A stretch of DNA of 64,000 nt from Acidobacteriota bacterium. GTDB lineage: Bacteria > Acidobacteriota > Terriglobia > Terriglobales > Acidobacteriaceae. The stretch lies in the NCBI GenBank assembly GCA_013289795.1, contig JABCZH010000001.1:124001-188000 (forward strand). The letters run 5' to 3'. The notes below the pieces were generated by a model. That model had not been told where the DNA came from and did no database searches. It saw only the letters and a program-made list of their open reading frames with translations. The position numbers and the translations under genes are program-made. Shown one piece after another: positions 16,783 to 24,879 of the stretch (positions within the stretch are counted from its first letter, which is position 1; each line of letters starts with the position of its first letter).

Positions 16783-16885
16783 TAAAAAACTCACTTGAGA
16801 TTGTGAGCACTTCATTTATGCATTTGCTGCATAGATCCCGAATGTATATGGCCATGTGCACCCTAGGCGGTGCCTTGCCTGCGTC

Positions 16886-16995
16886 GGGAGTCTGAGCCGA
16901 AACTAAAATCTCCCTTCACTGAGCGGCCGCCTGGGGAACAACCCGGCGGCGATTCTGTTTTTGGGCTCAATTTGTTCACTCTGAAGGGAGAGTTT
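16886..16995 (+). promoter_or_regulatory. Structured, pseudoknotted 5' leader (riboswitch candidate)
   Basis: The leader can fold into a compact RNA. P1 is TCTCCCTTCA (16909-16918) with TGAAGGGAGA (16982-16991), extended by AAA/TTT across one bulge. P2 is TGAGC (16920-16924) with GCTCA (16965-16969). P3 is GCCGCC (16926-16931) with GGCGGC (16945-16950), extended by GGG/CCC. The P3 loop GAACAA (16936-16941) is perfectly complementary to TTGTTC (16972-16977), forming a pseudoknot. The 3' strand of P1 contains the ribosome binding site GGGAG (16986-16990) of the start at 16998. A second GGGAG at 16886-16890 can compete for CTCCC (16910-16914) and free it. I could not match it to SAM-I, SAM-II, SAM-III, SAM-IV or SAH consensus sequences. 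Given the downstream genes, SAM, methionine or a related metabolite is the likely ligand. Confidence 0.65.
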
Positions 16996-16997
16996 CC

Positions 16998-18203
16998 ATG
17001 TCATCCGATTTTGCTGTGCGCAACGCTACCATCGCCATTCATGGCGGTCTGGCTCCTGATCCGGCCACCGGCGCCATTCTCACGCCCATTTATCAATCCA
17101 CAACTTACGTCCAACAAGAAGTAGGAGTTCACAAGGGCTTTACTTATTCGCGAGCAGCGAATCCCACCGTCGATGCGCTTGAACGCGCCCTGGGAGCTGT
17201 GGAGAAAACTCCGCCTGCGGTCTGCTTTGCCACCGGAATGGCGGCGATCAGCACTTTGTTTCTGTCGCTACTCAAGAAGGGCGATCACGCCGTGATTTCC
17301 GATGTGGTGTACGGCGGCACCGTGCGCCTGTTCCAGCAATTGCTCGGTGGTCTGGGCATTGCATACAGCTTTGTCGATGCGTCGCGTCCCGAACTTGTCG
17401 AGCGAGCCATCACCTCCAACACAAAGATCATCTTCGTCGAGACGCCCGGGAATCCCACGCTGAAGCTTTGCGACATCGCTGCGATTGCCGAAATTGCGCA
17501 TCGCCACGGAATCAAACTGGCCGTGGATAACACTTTCCTCACGCCCATTCTTCAGCCGGTTCTTGATTTGGGTGCTGACATCAGCGTGCTCTCAACCACC
17601 AAGTACATCGAAGGCCACAATTCGACGGTTGGCGGTTCGCTGGCTACGCGGGATGAAAGTCTGCTGGAACGTTTCCGCCTGATTCGCAAGACCACCGGTT
17701 GTATCCAATCGCCGCAGGAAGCCTGGCTAACGCTGCGCGGATTGAAGACGCTACCGGCGCGAATGAAGCTGCACTGCGAAAACGCCACCACTGTCGCTCA
17801 ATGGCTGGAGCGGCATCCGGCAGTGGAGCGCGTGAATTATCCCGGACTGGCATCGTTCCCGCAGCATGCCCTTGCTGAGCGGCAGCACGCTGCACACGGG
17901 GGAATGCTGTCGTTTGAGATCAAAGCTGACAGCCAAGCCGCCATCACCCTCATGAACTCAGTGAAACTGTGCTCACTGGCGGAAAATCTGGGCGCGGTCG
18001 AAACCCTCATCACGCACCCGGTTTCGATGACTCACGGCGACGTGCCCGCGGAAAAGCGGCGGGAAGTCGGGATCACTGATGGCCTCATCCGGCTTTCGGT
18101 CGGGCTCGAAGCGCCGGAAGATATCATCGCCGACCTCGATCAGGCGCTGGCTGAGGCCACTAAGTTCAGATTTGGGAGGACGTTATGCGCAGCTATCCTC
18201 TAA
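16998..18203 (+). CDS. metB: Cystathionine gamma-synthase-type PLP enzyme
   Basis: A 401-residue member of the Cys/Met-metabolism PLP family. Signatures are TPIYQSTTYVQQE, FTYSRAANPT, CFATGMAAISTLF and VVYGGTVRLF. The PLP-binding lysine lies in LSTTKYIEGHNSTVGG, and LITHPVSMTH is near the C-terminus. It would condense activated homoserine with cysteine to give cystathionine. Gamma-lyase or O-acylhomoserine sulfhydrylase activity cannot be excluded by eye. It is the first gene of a three-gene operon and overlaps the kinase-dehydrogenase gene by 19 bases. Translation is probably controlled by the leader RNA at 16886-16995. Confidence 0.88.
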   Translation: MSSDFAVRNATIAIHGGLAPDPATGAILTPIYQSTTYVQQEVGVHKGFTYSRAANPTVDALERALGAVEKTPPAVCFATGMAAISTLFLSLLKKGDHAVISDVVYGGTVRLFQQLLGGLGIAYSFVDASRPELVERAITSNTKIIFVETPGNPTLKLCDIAAIAEIAHRHGIKLAVDNTFLTPILQPVLDLGADISVLSTTKYIEGHNSTVGGSLATRDESLLERFRLIRKTTGCIQSPQEAWLTLRGLKTLPARMKLHCENATTVAQWLERHPAVERVNYPGLASFPQHALAERQHAAHGGMLSFEIKADSQAAITLMNSVKLCSLAENLGAVETLITHPVSMTHGDVPAEKRREVGITDGLIRLSVGLEAPEDIIADLDQALAEATKFRFGRTLCAAIL

Positions 18204-19918
18204 CTGTTCTTAAGTTCGGCAGTTCGGTTTTGCGAAGTGAGGCTGATTTACCTGCGGCGGTTCACGAGATTTACCGTTGGGTCCGCAACGGGCACCGGGT
18301 GATTGCCGTAGTCTCCGCCATCGGAAATAGCACCGAAGAACTGCTGGCGCGTGCCCACGCTTTCGGGCAGGGCGTAAGTGAACACGCGGTTGCGACGCTG
18401 TTGGCGACCGGTGAGTCGACATCGGCTGCACTGCTCTCTTTGGCGCTCGATCGTGCGGGCATTCCCGGCGTGATTCTTGACGAAGTTCGCCTCGGCCTGC
18501 GGACCCGGGGACCGGTTCTAAATTCTGAGCCCTGTGGGATCGATGTGTCGGCTGTGGAGCGCGCGCTGGAGACCTTATCGGTCGTGGTCGTGCCTGGTTT
18601 CGTTGGCCGGCAGGACGATGGAACCGTTTCTCTTCTGGGGCGCGGCGGCACCGATCTCACTGCCGTCTTCGTTGCCCATCAGCTTGGAGCAGATTGCTGC
18701 CGCTTGATCAAGGATGTCGATGGAATCTTCGAATACGATCCGGCTTCGTCGGAAAGGCAGCCTCGGCGATACCGGATCCTGACCTGGGCTGACGCCGATC
18801 GATTGAGCGGAGGCATTGTGCAGTCGAAGGCCATCCACTTGGCTGAGCGAAACAACTTTGCCTTCGAGGTTGCCGCGTTGAATTCCGATCAGCCGTCGCT
18901 GATTTGCGGGCAACCGGCCGAGTTTTATGAACAACAGCCAGACAGCAAACCATTGCGCGTCGGTCTGCTGGGCGCAGGAACGGTGGGCCTCGGCGTATAT
19001 CGCTATCTGGCTGCTCATCCGGAACGGTTTCACATCACCGGCATCGGAGTGCGCCACCGGGAACGTGCAGACGGCACGCCGAGAGAACTGCTGACGCTGA
19101 ATCCGTGGGAGGTCGTCGATTCCGATTGTGAACTGGTGGTGGAAGTGATCGGTGGACTTTGGCCGGCGAAGGAATTGATCGAAGCTGCGTTGAAAGCCGG
19201 CAAGCATGTCATCACGGCCAACAAGCTGGTGATTTCACACTGGGGACACGAGCTTCGTGCACTGGCTGCGCGAAACGGAGTGCAGTTGCTTTATTCGGGT
19301 GCGGTAGGTGGAGCGGCGCCCATGCTCGAGCAGGTGCGGCGGATCGCAGAGACGCGCGGCATTCGTGCTCTGAGTGGCGTCGTCAACGGCACTACCAACT
19401 TCATTCTTGATCGCCTGGCGGACGGAATGCCGCGCGATGAGGCGTTGCGCGAAGCGCAGCGCCTCGGCTTCGCGGAACTGGACCCCACCACCGATCTCGA
19501 TGGCAGCGATGCCGCCCACAAGCTTGCGCTGCTGGCGCACGTGGCGTGTGGCGGCGGTTTGCATCCCAATCAGATTGAACGCACCGGCATCGAACATTTC
19601 GATGCTGAAGCAGTGCATGAGGCCGCCAGGGCGGGCTTGTCGGTTCGCCTGTTGGCGACGCTCGCAAATGGAAGCGACGGCGTGAGGGCTTGCGTCGGGC
19701 CGCAGTTTGTTGATCGAGACCACGTCTTTGCGCAAACTCGCAACGAAGAAAACTGCCTGGAGATTCATACCCAGACGGGAGAAGTCGTTTACGTCCGCGG
19801 AAAAGGTGCGGGCCGATGGCCCACGGCAGAAGCCGTGATGGCCGACGTCTTCGATGTATGCCGCAGCGCACGCACCGAAGTCGCTGAAGACTATCTAACC
19901 GCCGGGAGAGTGCTATGA
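18185..19918 (+). CDS. Bifunctional aspartokinase-homoserine dehydrogenase lacking ACT domains
   Basis: A 577-residue fusion. Residues 1 to about 250 are an aspartokinase catalytic domain (KFGSS at 10-14, GRGGTD at 152-157, KDVDGI at 176-181). Residues about 257-577 are a complete homoserine dehydrogenase: Rossmann GLLGAGTVG at 260-268, VITANKLV at 342-349, NGTTNFIL at 401-408, and AELDPTTDLDGSDAAHKLA at 430-448. ThrA/MetL-type fusions are about 810-820 residues because they carry two regulatory ACT domains between the catalytic parts. Those are missing here, so allosteric feedback by Thr, Lys or Met through ACT is not expected. It makes homoserine for the flanking transsulfuration genes. Ribosome binding site GGAGG lies inside the end of metB, and the stop overlaps metC by four bases. 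Confidence 0.9.
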   Translation: MRSYPLTVLKFGSSVLRSEADLPAAVHEIYRWVRNGHRVIAVVSAIGNSTEELLARAHAFGQGVSEHAVATLLATGESTSAALLSLALDRAGIPGVILDEVRLGLRTRGPVLNSEPCGIDVSAVERALETLSVVVVPGFVGRQDDGTVSLLGRGGTDLTAVFVAHQLGADCCRLIKDVDGIFEYDPASSERQPRRYRILTWADADRLSGGIVQSKAIHLAERNNFAFEVAALNSDQPSLICGQPAEFYEQQPDSKPLRVGLLGAGTVGLGVYRYLAAHPERFHITGIGVRHRERADGTPRELLTLNPWEVVDSDCELVVEVIGGLWPAKELIEAALKAGKHVITANKLVISHWGHELRALAARNGVQLLYSGAVGGAAPMLEQVRRIAETRGIRALSGVVNGTTNFILDRLADGMPRDEALREAQRLGFAELDPTTDLDGSDAAHKLALLAHVACGGGLHPNQIERTGIEHFDAEAVHEAARAGLSVRLLATLANGSDGVRACVGPQFVDRDHVFAQTRNEENCLEIHTQTGEVVYVRGKGAGRWPTAEAVMADVFDVCRSARTEVAEDYLTAGRVL

Positions 19919-21105
19919 AATTCGCCAGCCAACTTGTCAACTTCAATGCTTGTCCGTCCGACCCTTTCAGGCCGGTCGCAACCCCGATTTACCAGACCGC
20001 AACGTTTGAACAGGAGCATGCCGATCAATTCGGCCAGTACGACTATTCCCGCAGTGGCAATCCCACGCGGACCGTTCTGGAAGAACAATTGGCACGACTG
20101 GAAAATGCCGACCGCGCATTCGCCTTTGCCAGCGGGCTCGCGGCCATCAGTTCGGTTACGCGCCTGCTTTCCGCAGGCGACGAAATTCTTGCCTGCGACG
20201 ATCTGTATGGCGGAACTTACCGGCTTTTCTCGAAAATACTGCACCGAACCGGCGTGCAGGTACGTTATGCCGACGCCTGCGACCTGGAGCGATTCGCGGC
20301 GGCCATCACTCCCGAGACGCGGTTGCTTTATACCGAGACTCCGACCAATCCGCTCCTGCGCATTTGCGACATTCGCGCCCTGGCCGACCTGGCTCACGGT
20401 CACGGCGCGCTGCTCTGTGTCGATAACAGCGCTATGTCGCCCTACTTGCAGAACCCTTTGGATCTGGGCGCCGATATTGTGGTTCACTCGGCGACCAAAT
20501 ATCTTTGCGGTCACAGCGATGTCACTGCCGGAGTTGTGGCAGTGCGGAGTCCCGAGCTCGCCGAACAAATTTATTTCCTCCAGAACGGCGAGGGTTCGGC
20601 GCTTGGCCCTTTTGATTCCTATCTGCTGTTGCGCAGCCTCAAAACCCTCAAGCTGCGTCTGGATTGCCAGCAGTCGAGCGCTCGCAAGATTGCCGAGCAC
20701 CTGAACACGCGCCCTGCGGTGCAGCGGGTTTACTACCCCGGACTGGCGGGACACCCCGGACACGATTTGCACGCGCAGCAGGCACGTGGCGCGGGCGCAG
20801 TCATCAGTTTTGCGACTGGCTCGTTCGAGCTGTCAAAGCGAATTGCGGAAGCGGCCCGGATTTTCCGCATCAGCGTGAGCTTCGGCAGCGTGAATTCGTC
20901 GATCAGCCTGCCCGGATCCATGTCGCATGCCAGCATCCCCGCTGAGGTACGGAGAGGCCGTGCGTTTGGAGCGGATTTGGTTCGGTTGTCGATTGGGATC
21001 GAAGACGCAGGAGATTTGATTGACGATCTGACTCAAGCCTTCGAGCGAGCATGGGCGAAGGAATCGACTATTGGGGGGTGGTCCACCTATGCAGTCCCAA
21101 AGTAA
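19915..21105 (+). CDS. metC: Cystathionine beta-lyase-type PLP enzyme
   Basis: A 396-residue Cys/Met-metabolism PLP enzyme. Signatures are TPIYQTATFEQEH, YDYSRSGNPTRTVLE, FASGLAAISSVTRLL, CDDLYGGTYRLF, and the PLP-lysine region SATKYLCGHSDVTAGVV. The last motif and the SVSFGSVNSSISLPGSMSH segment favour a cystathionine beta-lyase, giving homocysteine, over a gamma-synthase. It starts at an ATGA overlap with the kinase-dehydrogenase gene, with GGGAG upstream. With metB it completes a transsulfuration route from homoserine and cysteine to homocysteine. Confidence 0.85.
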   Translation: MKFASQLVNFNACPSDPFRPVATPIYQTATFEQEHADQFGQYDYSRSGNPTRTVLEEQLARLENADRAFAFASGLAAISSVTRLLSAGDEILACDDLYGGTYRLFSKILHRTGVQVRYADACDLERFAAAITPETRLLYTETPTNPLLRICDIRALADLAHGHGALLCVDNSAMSPYLQNPLDLGADIVVHSATKYLCGHSDVTAGVVAVRSPELAEQIYFLQNGEGSALGPFDSYLLLRSLKTLKLRLDCQQSSARKIAEHLNTRPAVQRVYYPGLAGHPGHDLHAQQARGAGAVISFATGSFELSKRIAEAARIFRISVSFGSVNSSISLPGSMSHASIPAEVRRGRAFGADLVRLSIGIEDAGDLIDDLTQAFERAWAKESTIGGWSTYAVPK

Positions 21106-21194
21106 TTGCGTGGTTAAGGCCACGTTTTCAAGCCTGTTTCGACGCGGCAGAAGCCGCGCCCTTTCAACGCTGCTGACCCCCGCCTGCTTCGTGC

Positions 21195-21200
21195 TAATAT
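21195..21200 (+). promoter_or_regulatory. Extended -10 element of ruvB, probably leaderless
   Basis: TGC-TAATAT forms an extended -10 with its last base only seven bases before the GTG start at 21208. Transcription would begin at or next to the start codon. No ribosome binding site precedes the GTG. Confidence 0.4.
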
Positions 21201-21207
21201 CGCGCCA

Positions 21208-22260
21208 GTGGCTACGCTCAGAAACATTCCCAAGCTTCCGGAGGAACGCGAACGCATCGTCTCAGCGGCGCCGGTGGAGGACGATTCGTCGTTTGAGTTG
21301 AAGCTGCGGCCGCAGCGGCTGGCGGAGTTCATCGGACAAGCCAAGGTCAAAGAGATTCTTGCGGTGGCGATTGAGGCTACGCGCTCGCGCGGCGAGGCTT
21401 TGGATCACGTGCTGCTCTACGGGCCACCGGGATTAGGGAAAACAACGCTGGCGACGATCATCGCCAATGAACTGGGGGTGGTGTTCCAGCAGACTTCAGG
21501 GCCGACGCTGCAGATCAAGGGTGACCTGACGGCGATTCTGACCAACGTGCGCGAAAAGCAGGTGTTATTCATCGACGAAGTTCACCGTTTGCAGCCCGCG
21601 CTGGAGGAAATCCTCTACTCGGCACTCGAGGATTACAAGCTGGACATTATGATCGGCCAGGGGCCGGCGGCGCGCACCCATACCATGGATGTGAAGCCGT
21701 TTACTTTCATTGGCGCGACTACGCGAGCGGGGCTGCTATCGTCGCCGCTGCGATCAAGGTTTGGCATCGTCTTGCGGCTGGAGTTCTACAGTCACGACGA
21801 TTTGCGGATCATAGTGGAACGCTCGGCCGACATCCTGGGCGTGGAGGTCGACAAAGCTGGGGCGCAGGAGATTGCCAGCCGGTCGCGAGGCACCCCCCGA
21901 ATTGCCAACCGGTTGCTGCGTCGGGTGCGGGACTATGCGCAGGTAAGGGGCGGCGGCAAGATTGATCTGCCGACGGCGCAGGCGGCCTTGCAGATGCTGG
22001 AAGTGGATCGCTACGGGTTTGATGAAGTCGATCGCAAGTTGCTGTTAACCATTATTGAGAAGTACCAAGGCGGCCCGGTCGGCGTGAATACACTGGCTGC
22101 AGCGCTGGCAGAGGAAGCGGACGCGATTGAAGAAATCTACGAGCCGTTTCTGATTCAGATTGGGTTCCTGAACCGCACGCCGCGAGGGCGAGTGGCGACG
22201 CAGCTGGCGTATGAACATTTCGGGATCACTCCGAATCGCCGGCAGAGTTCGTTGTTCTAG
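21208..22260 (+). CDS. ruvB: Holliday junction branch migration ATPase RuvB
   Basis: A 350-residue AAA+ helicase. Walker A is [11 protein letters not shown] (around 73-83). The RuvB-specific sequence [11 protein letters not shown] is near residue 35. Walker B is [10 protein letters not shown]. Sensor 1 and the arginine finger lie in [18 protein letters not shown]. The C-terminal winged helix ends in [17 protein letters not shown]. RuvB hexamers drive branch migration on Holliday junctions with RuvA. The start is GTG 21208; there is no alternative Met nearby. RuvA is encoded ~470 bases downstream, after an intervening hicBA pair. Confidence 0.98.
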   Translation: MATLRNIPKLPEERERIVSAAPVEDDSSFELKLRPQRLAEFIGQAKVKEILAVAIEATRSRGEALDHVLLYGPPGLGKTTLATIIANELGVVFQQTSGPTLQIKGDLTAILTNVREKQVLFIDEVHRLQPALEEILYSALEDYKLDIMIGQGPAARTHTMDVKPFTFIGATTRAGLLSSPLRSRFGIVLRLEFYSHDDLRIIVERSADILGVEVDKAGAQEIASRSRGTPRIANRLLRRVRDYAQVRGGGKIDLPTAQAALQMLEVDRYGFDEVDRKLLLTIIEKYQGGPVGVNTLAAALAEEADAIEEIYEPFLIQIGFLNRTPRGRVATQLAYEHFGITPNRRQSSLF

Positions 22261-22278
22261 AATGTCTTAAGGAGACCT

Positions 22279-22506
22279 ATGAAGAGTGTGCAGCAGCTTA
22301 CGGCCATTATTGAGCGCGAAGGCAACGGCTACGTCGGATTGTGCCCCGAGTTCGATATTGCCAGCCAAGGCGACACGATCGAGGCTGCCCGCAAGAACCT
22401 TCAGGAAGCGGTTGAGTTGTTCTTGGAGACCGCCGATGAGACCGAAATCCAACGCCGACGGCACGGAGAAGTTTTTGTCACGCGACTCGAGGTAGAGGTT
22501 GGGTAG
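22279..22506 (+). CDS. hicB: HicB-family antitoxin
   Basis: A 75-residue protein with the HicB partial RNase H-like fold: LTAIIEREGNGYVGLCPEFD, then IASQGDTIEAARKNLQEAVE and LFLETADE. It lacks the long C-terminal DNA-binding domain of some HicB proteins, so it is the short type. The ribosome binding site AAGGAG lies six bases upstream. It is followed by hicA, which begins inside its last codons. It neutralises the HicA RNase toxin and may autoregulate the pair. Confidence 0.9.
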   Translation: MKSVQQLTAIIEREGNGYVGLCPEFDIASQGDTIEAARKNLQEAVELFLETADETEIQRRRHGEVFVTRLEVEVG

Positions 22507-22720
22507 GCTGCAAGTTCTCTCGGGTCAGCAAATGTGCGCCATTCTCTCGCGCCACGGATTCTTGGAAGTGCGGCGGAAAGGCAGCCACATCGTCATGCAG
22601 AAGAAAACAGAGAACAGCACCATTACAGTCCCCCTTCCGGACCATTCGGAGCTTCGGATTGGAACGCTCATGTCTATCATCCGGCAATCCCAGTTGCCAC
22701 GATCTCTTTTCGAAGCCTAG
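22499..22720 (+). CDS. hicA: HicA-family mRNA interferase toxin
   Basis: A 73-residue HicA/YcfA-type double-stranded RNA-binding-fold toxin. Its core is GQQMCAILSRHGFLEVRRKG followed by SHIVMQKK, where the catalytic histidine of the family is in the GSH motif. The C-terminus is the usual HSELRIGTLMSIIRQSQL. The start is probably TTG 22499, preceded by GAGGTAGAGG and overlapping the hicB stop by eight bases. It would cleave mRNA when unneutralised. The pair sits between ruvB and ruvA, eight bases before the ruvA start. Confidence 0.9.
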   Translation: MGRLQVLSGQQMCAILSRHGFLEVRRKGSHIVMQKKTENSTITVPLPDHSELRIGTLMSIIRQSQLPRSLFEA

Positions 22721-22727
22721 ATACTTC

Positions 22728-23306
22728 ATGATTGCCCACCTACGCGGACGGTTGCTGGCCAAGCATCCCAATCAAGTTATTGTTGAGACTGGCGGCGTCG
22801 GTTACGACGTCACCATCAGCGTGCCGACCTTTTCGGATTTGCCCGGCGTGGGAAACGAAGTGGCTTTGCACATCCATACTCACGTTCGCGAAGACGTGAT
22901 CGCCCTGTATGGATTTCTGCGGGTGGGAGAGAAACAGCTCTTTGAAAAGTTGCTTGCGGTGAGCGGGATTGGGCCGAAGTTGGCAATCACAATTCTGAGT
23001 GGGATGGCGGCGGAGGAAATGATCGCAGCGATTCGAGGGAATGACCTGGCTCGTCTGACGCGCATTCCGGGGATCGGGAAGAAGACAGCGGAGAGACTGG
23101 TGCTGGAGCTGCGCGACAAGTTGCCGGTTAGCGGGCCAGAGGTTTCGGTGGTTTCCGGGCGGAACGCGGTGGAAGAGGATGTGCTTTCGGCGTTGATGAA
23201 TCTGGGTTATCAGCGGGCGGCGGCAGAGAAGGCGGTAGCGGCAGCCGCAAAGAATGGGACGTTTGAATTGACGTTCCGGGAAGCGCTGGGGGTGCTGTCG
23301 AAGTAG
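22728..23306 (+). CDS. ruvA: Holliday junction branch migration protein RuvA
   Basis: 192 residues from ATG 22728 (MIAHLRGRLL), the canonical RuvA start. Domain I is an OB fold (VETGGVGYDVTISVPTF). Domain II has paired helix-hairpin-helix motifs (LLAVSGIGPKLAITILSGM and LTRIPGIGKKTAERLVLELR). The small domain III at the C-terminus contacts RuvB (VLSALMNLGYQRAAAEKAV). RuvA recognises the four-way junction. It follows hicA by seven bases and may share a transcript with ruvB and hicBA. Confidence 0.97.
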   Translation: MIAHLRGRLLAKHPNQVIVETGGVGYDVTISVPTFSDLPGVGNEVALHIHTHVREDVIALYGFLRVGEKQLFEKLLAVSGIGPKLAITILSGMAAEEMIAAIRGNDLARLTRIPGIGKKTAERLVLELRDKLPVSGPEVSVVSGRNAVEEDVLSALMNLGYQRAAAEKAVAAAAKNGTFELTFREALGVLSK

Positions 23307-23344
23307 GCGAGCCCCGATCTCTGGCCTCAATCCTAGAGCTTTAC

Positions 23345-23350
23345 TATAAT
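23345..23350 (+). promoter_or_regulatory. -10 hexamer upstream of the efflux operon
   Basis: A perfect TATAAT at 23345-23350 lies 38 bases after ruvA. No good -35 is visible. Transcription would start near 23357, which supports translation from ATG 23452 rather than ATG 23359. Confidence 0.4.
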
Positions 23351-23451
23351 CTCCTCCCATGATTGTCGCTTCCCAGCCTGACACTCATTTGTGTCGCCGT
23401 GGGGGTCGCTGCCACTGGAATCAGGTGCAGCGCGGCTGTATTACTTTCGGG

Positions 23452-24879
23452 ATGAGGCGCGTGTTCTGGATGGCCGCGGCATGGCTAGCGGGCGTGGCCT
23501 TATCAGTTGCACAAACCGGCAGCACTTCCATTCCCAACGCGCCGACGCCGTCGGCCCCAGTCGCGCAGAATCCTTTCGCGGGGAGCGTCGCATCCGAGGC
23601 GATTCCCGGCGTGGTGCGACTTTCGTTGCAGGACGCGATCGACCGCGGGTTGAAGCAGAATCTCGGAGTGTTGCTTTCAAACACAGACATTCGATCGTCA
23701 CGCGGACAACGTTGGGAACAATTGAGCGCGCTCCTGCCGCATGTGACGGCGGGCCCCTCCATCAACGTCTCGAAAATCAATCTGGCTGAGGTGGGAATCA
23801 CGCTTCATATCCCCGGGATCACTTTCCCGACGTCGGTCGGCCCTTTTTCTTACTTTGATGCGCGTGCCAATGTGAGCCAGACGCTGTTTGACTGGAAGTC
23901 GATCAGCAATGTGCGCGCCGCCGGGCAGAGCCTGAAATCGACAGAATATACATACAAAGATGCGCGCGATCTGGTAGTGCAGGCCGTCGGCTTCACCTAC
24001 CTGCAGGCCATCGCCGATGAAGCCCGTGTCGAAACCGCGCAAGCGCAAGTCGACACAGCGAAGGCGGTGTATAGCCAAGCTTCAGACCAGGTGAAGGCTG
24101 GCACTTCTCCGGAGATCGATGGGCTGCGGGCAAAGGTGGAGATGCAGACACGGCAGCAGCAGCTGATTCAGGCGAGAAATGACTTCGCCATTCAGAAGCT
24201 GACCGTGGCGCGGGTAATCGGACTGGCCCCGGGGCAGGAATTCGAGCTGACGGACAAGTCGCTGTACCAGCCCTTCGAGACGTTGACCGCAGATGAAGCT
24301 CTGAGGCGCGCTTATGCGTCGCGTTCGGATTATCAGGCGGCGATAGCGGAAGTGCGGGCGGCAGAGTTCTCGCGAAAGGCGGCCTTTGCCGGCTATTTCC
24401 CGTCGCTTTCGTTCAATGCGGATTACGGAACGGGAGGGTCCCATCCTTCGACGTCAACCGAGGTGTTCGATGTGAAGGGAACGCTGTCCATCCCGATCTT
24501 TCAAGGCGGCAGCGTTCATGGCGATGTTTTGCAGGCGGACGCGAGACTGACGCAGAGCCGGGAACGTCTGGCCAATCTGCGGGGGCAGATCGACTCCGAC
24601 GTTCGCACCGCACTGCTGAACCTGGAGTCGTCGGCCGAACTGGTCGAAGTAGCTCGCAGCAATATTGATTTGGCGGAGGCCACTCTGACGCAGTCGCGCG
24701 ACCGCTTTGGCGCGGGGGTAACGGACACGGTGGAAGTGGTGCAGTCTCAGCAAACCGTTGCCAGCGCCCACGAGCAGTACATCTCAAGCCTCTACAACTA
24801 TAATTACGCGAAAATTTCCCTGGCCCGCGCCCTGGGCACGGCTGAAGCAGGGGTCAAAGAATACTTCAAAGGAAAATGA
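23452..24879 (+). CDS. TolC-like outer-membrane efflux protein
   Basis: 475 residues from ATG 23452, chosen because a signal peptide (FWMAAAWLAGVALSVAQ) follows at once; an in-frame ATG at 23359 would put 31 polar residues before it. It has the duplicated outer-membrane-factor layout: long helices rich in Ala, Gln and Glu (VETAQAQVDTAKAVYSQASD, RSNIDLAEATLTQSRDRFGA) with two beta-hairpin regions. It forms the outer-membrane channel of a tripartite pump. It is the first gene of a three-gene operon and overlaps the adaptor gene by ATGA. Confidence 0.93.
   Translation: MRRVFWMAAAWLAGVALSVAQTGSTSIPNAPTPSAPVAQNPFAGSVASEAIPGVVRLSLQDAIDRGLKQNLGVLLSNTDIRSSRGQRWEQLSALLPHVTAGPSINVSKINLAEVGITLHIPGITFPTSVGPFSYFDARANVSQTLFDWKSISNVRAAGQSLKSTEYTYKDARDLVVQAVGFTYLQAIADEARVETAQAQVDTAKAVYSQASDQVKAGTSPEIDGLRAKVEMQTRQQQLIQARNDFAIQKLTVARVIGLAPGQEFELTDKSLYQPFETLTADEALRRAYASRSDYQAAIAEVRAAEFSRKAAFAGYFPSLSFNADYGTGGSHPSTSTEVFDVKGTLSIPIFQGGSVHGDVLQADARLTQSRERLANLRGQIDSDVRTALLNLESSAELVEVARSNIDLAEATLTQSRDRFGAGVTDTVEVVQSQQTVASAHEQYISSLYNYNYAKISLARALGTAEAGVKEYFKGK

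Noticed and set aside
16658-16861. A 67-residue minus-strand gene overlapping the next start by ATGA
   Set aside because: The ATGA overlap suggests coupling, but the product looks like a transposase fragment and covers the opposing promoter; kept only as a possible remnant.
16861-16997. A SAM-I, SAM-II or SAH riboswitch in the metB leader
   Set aside because: The leader does not contain the conserved cores I know for these classes; it is reported as an unassigned element instead.
19891-20772. A 293-residue minus-strand open frame opposite metC
   Set aside because: Shadow of the PLP enzyme; no ribosome binding site or domain.
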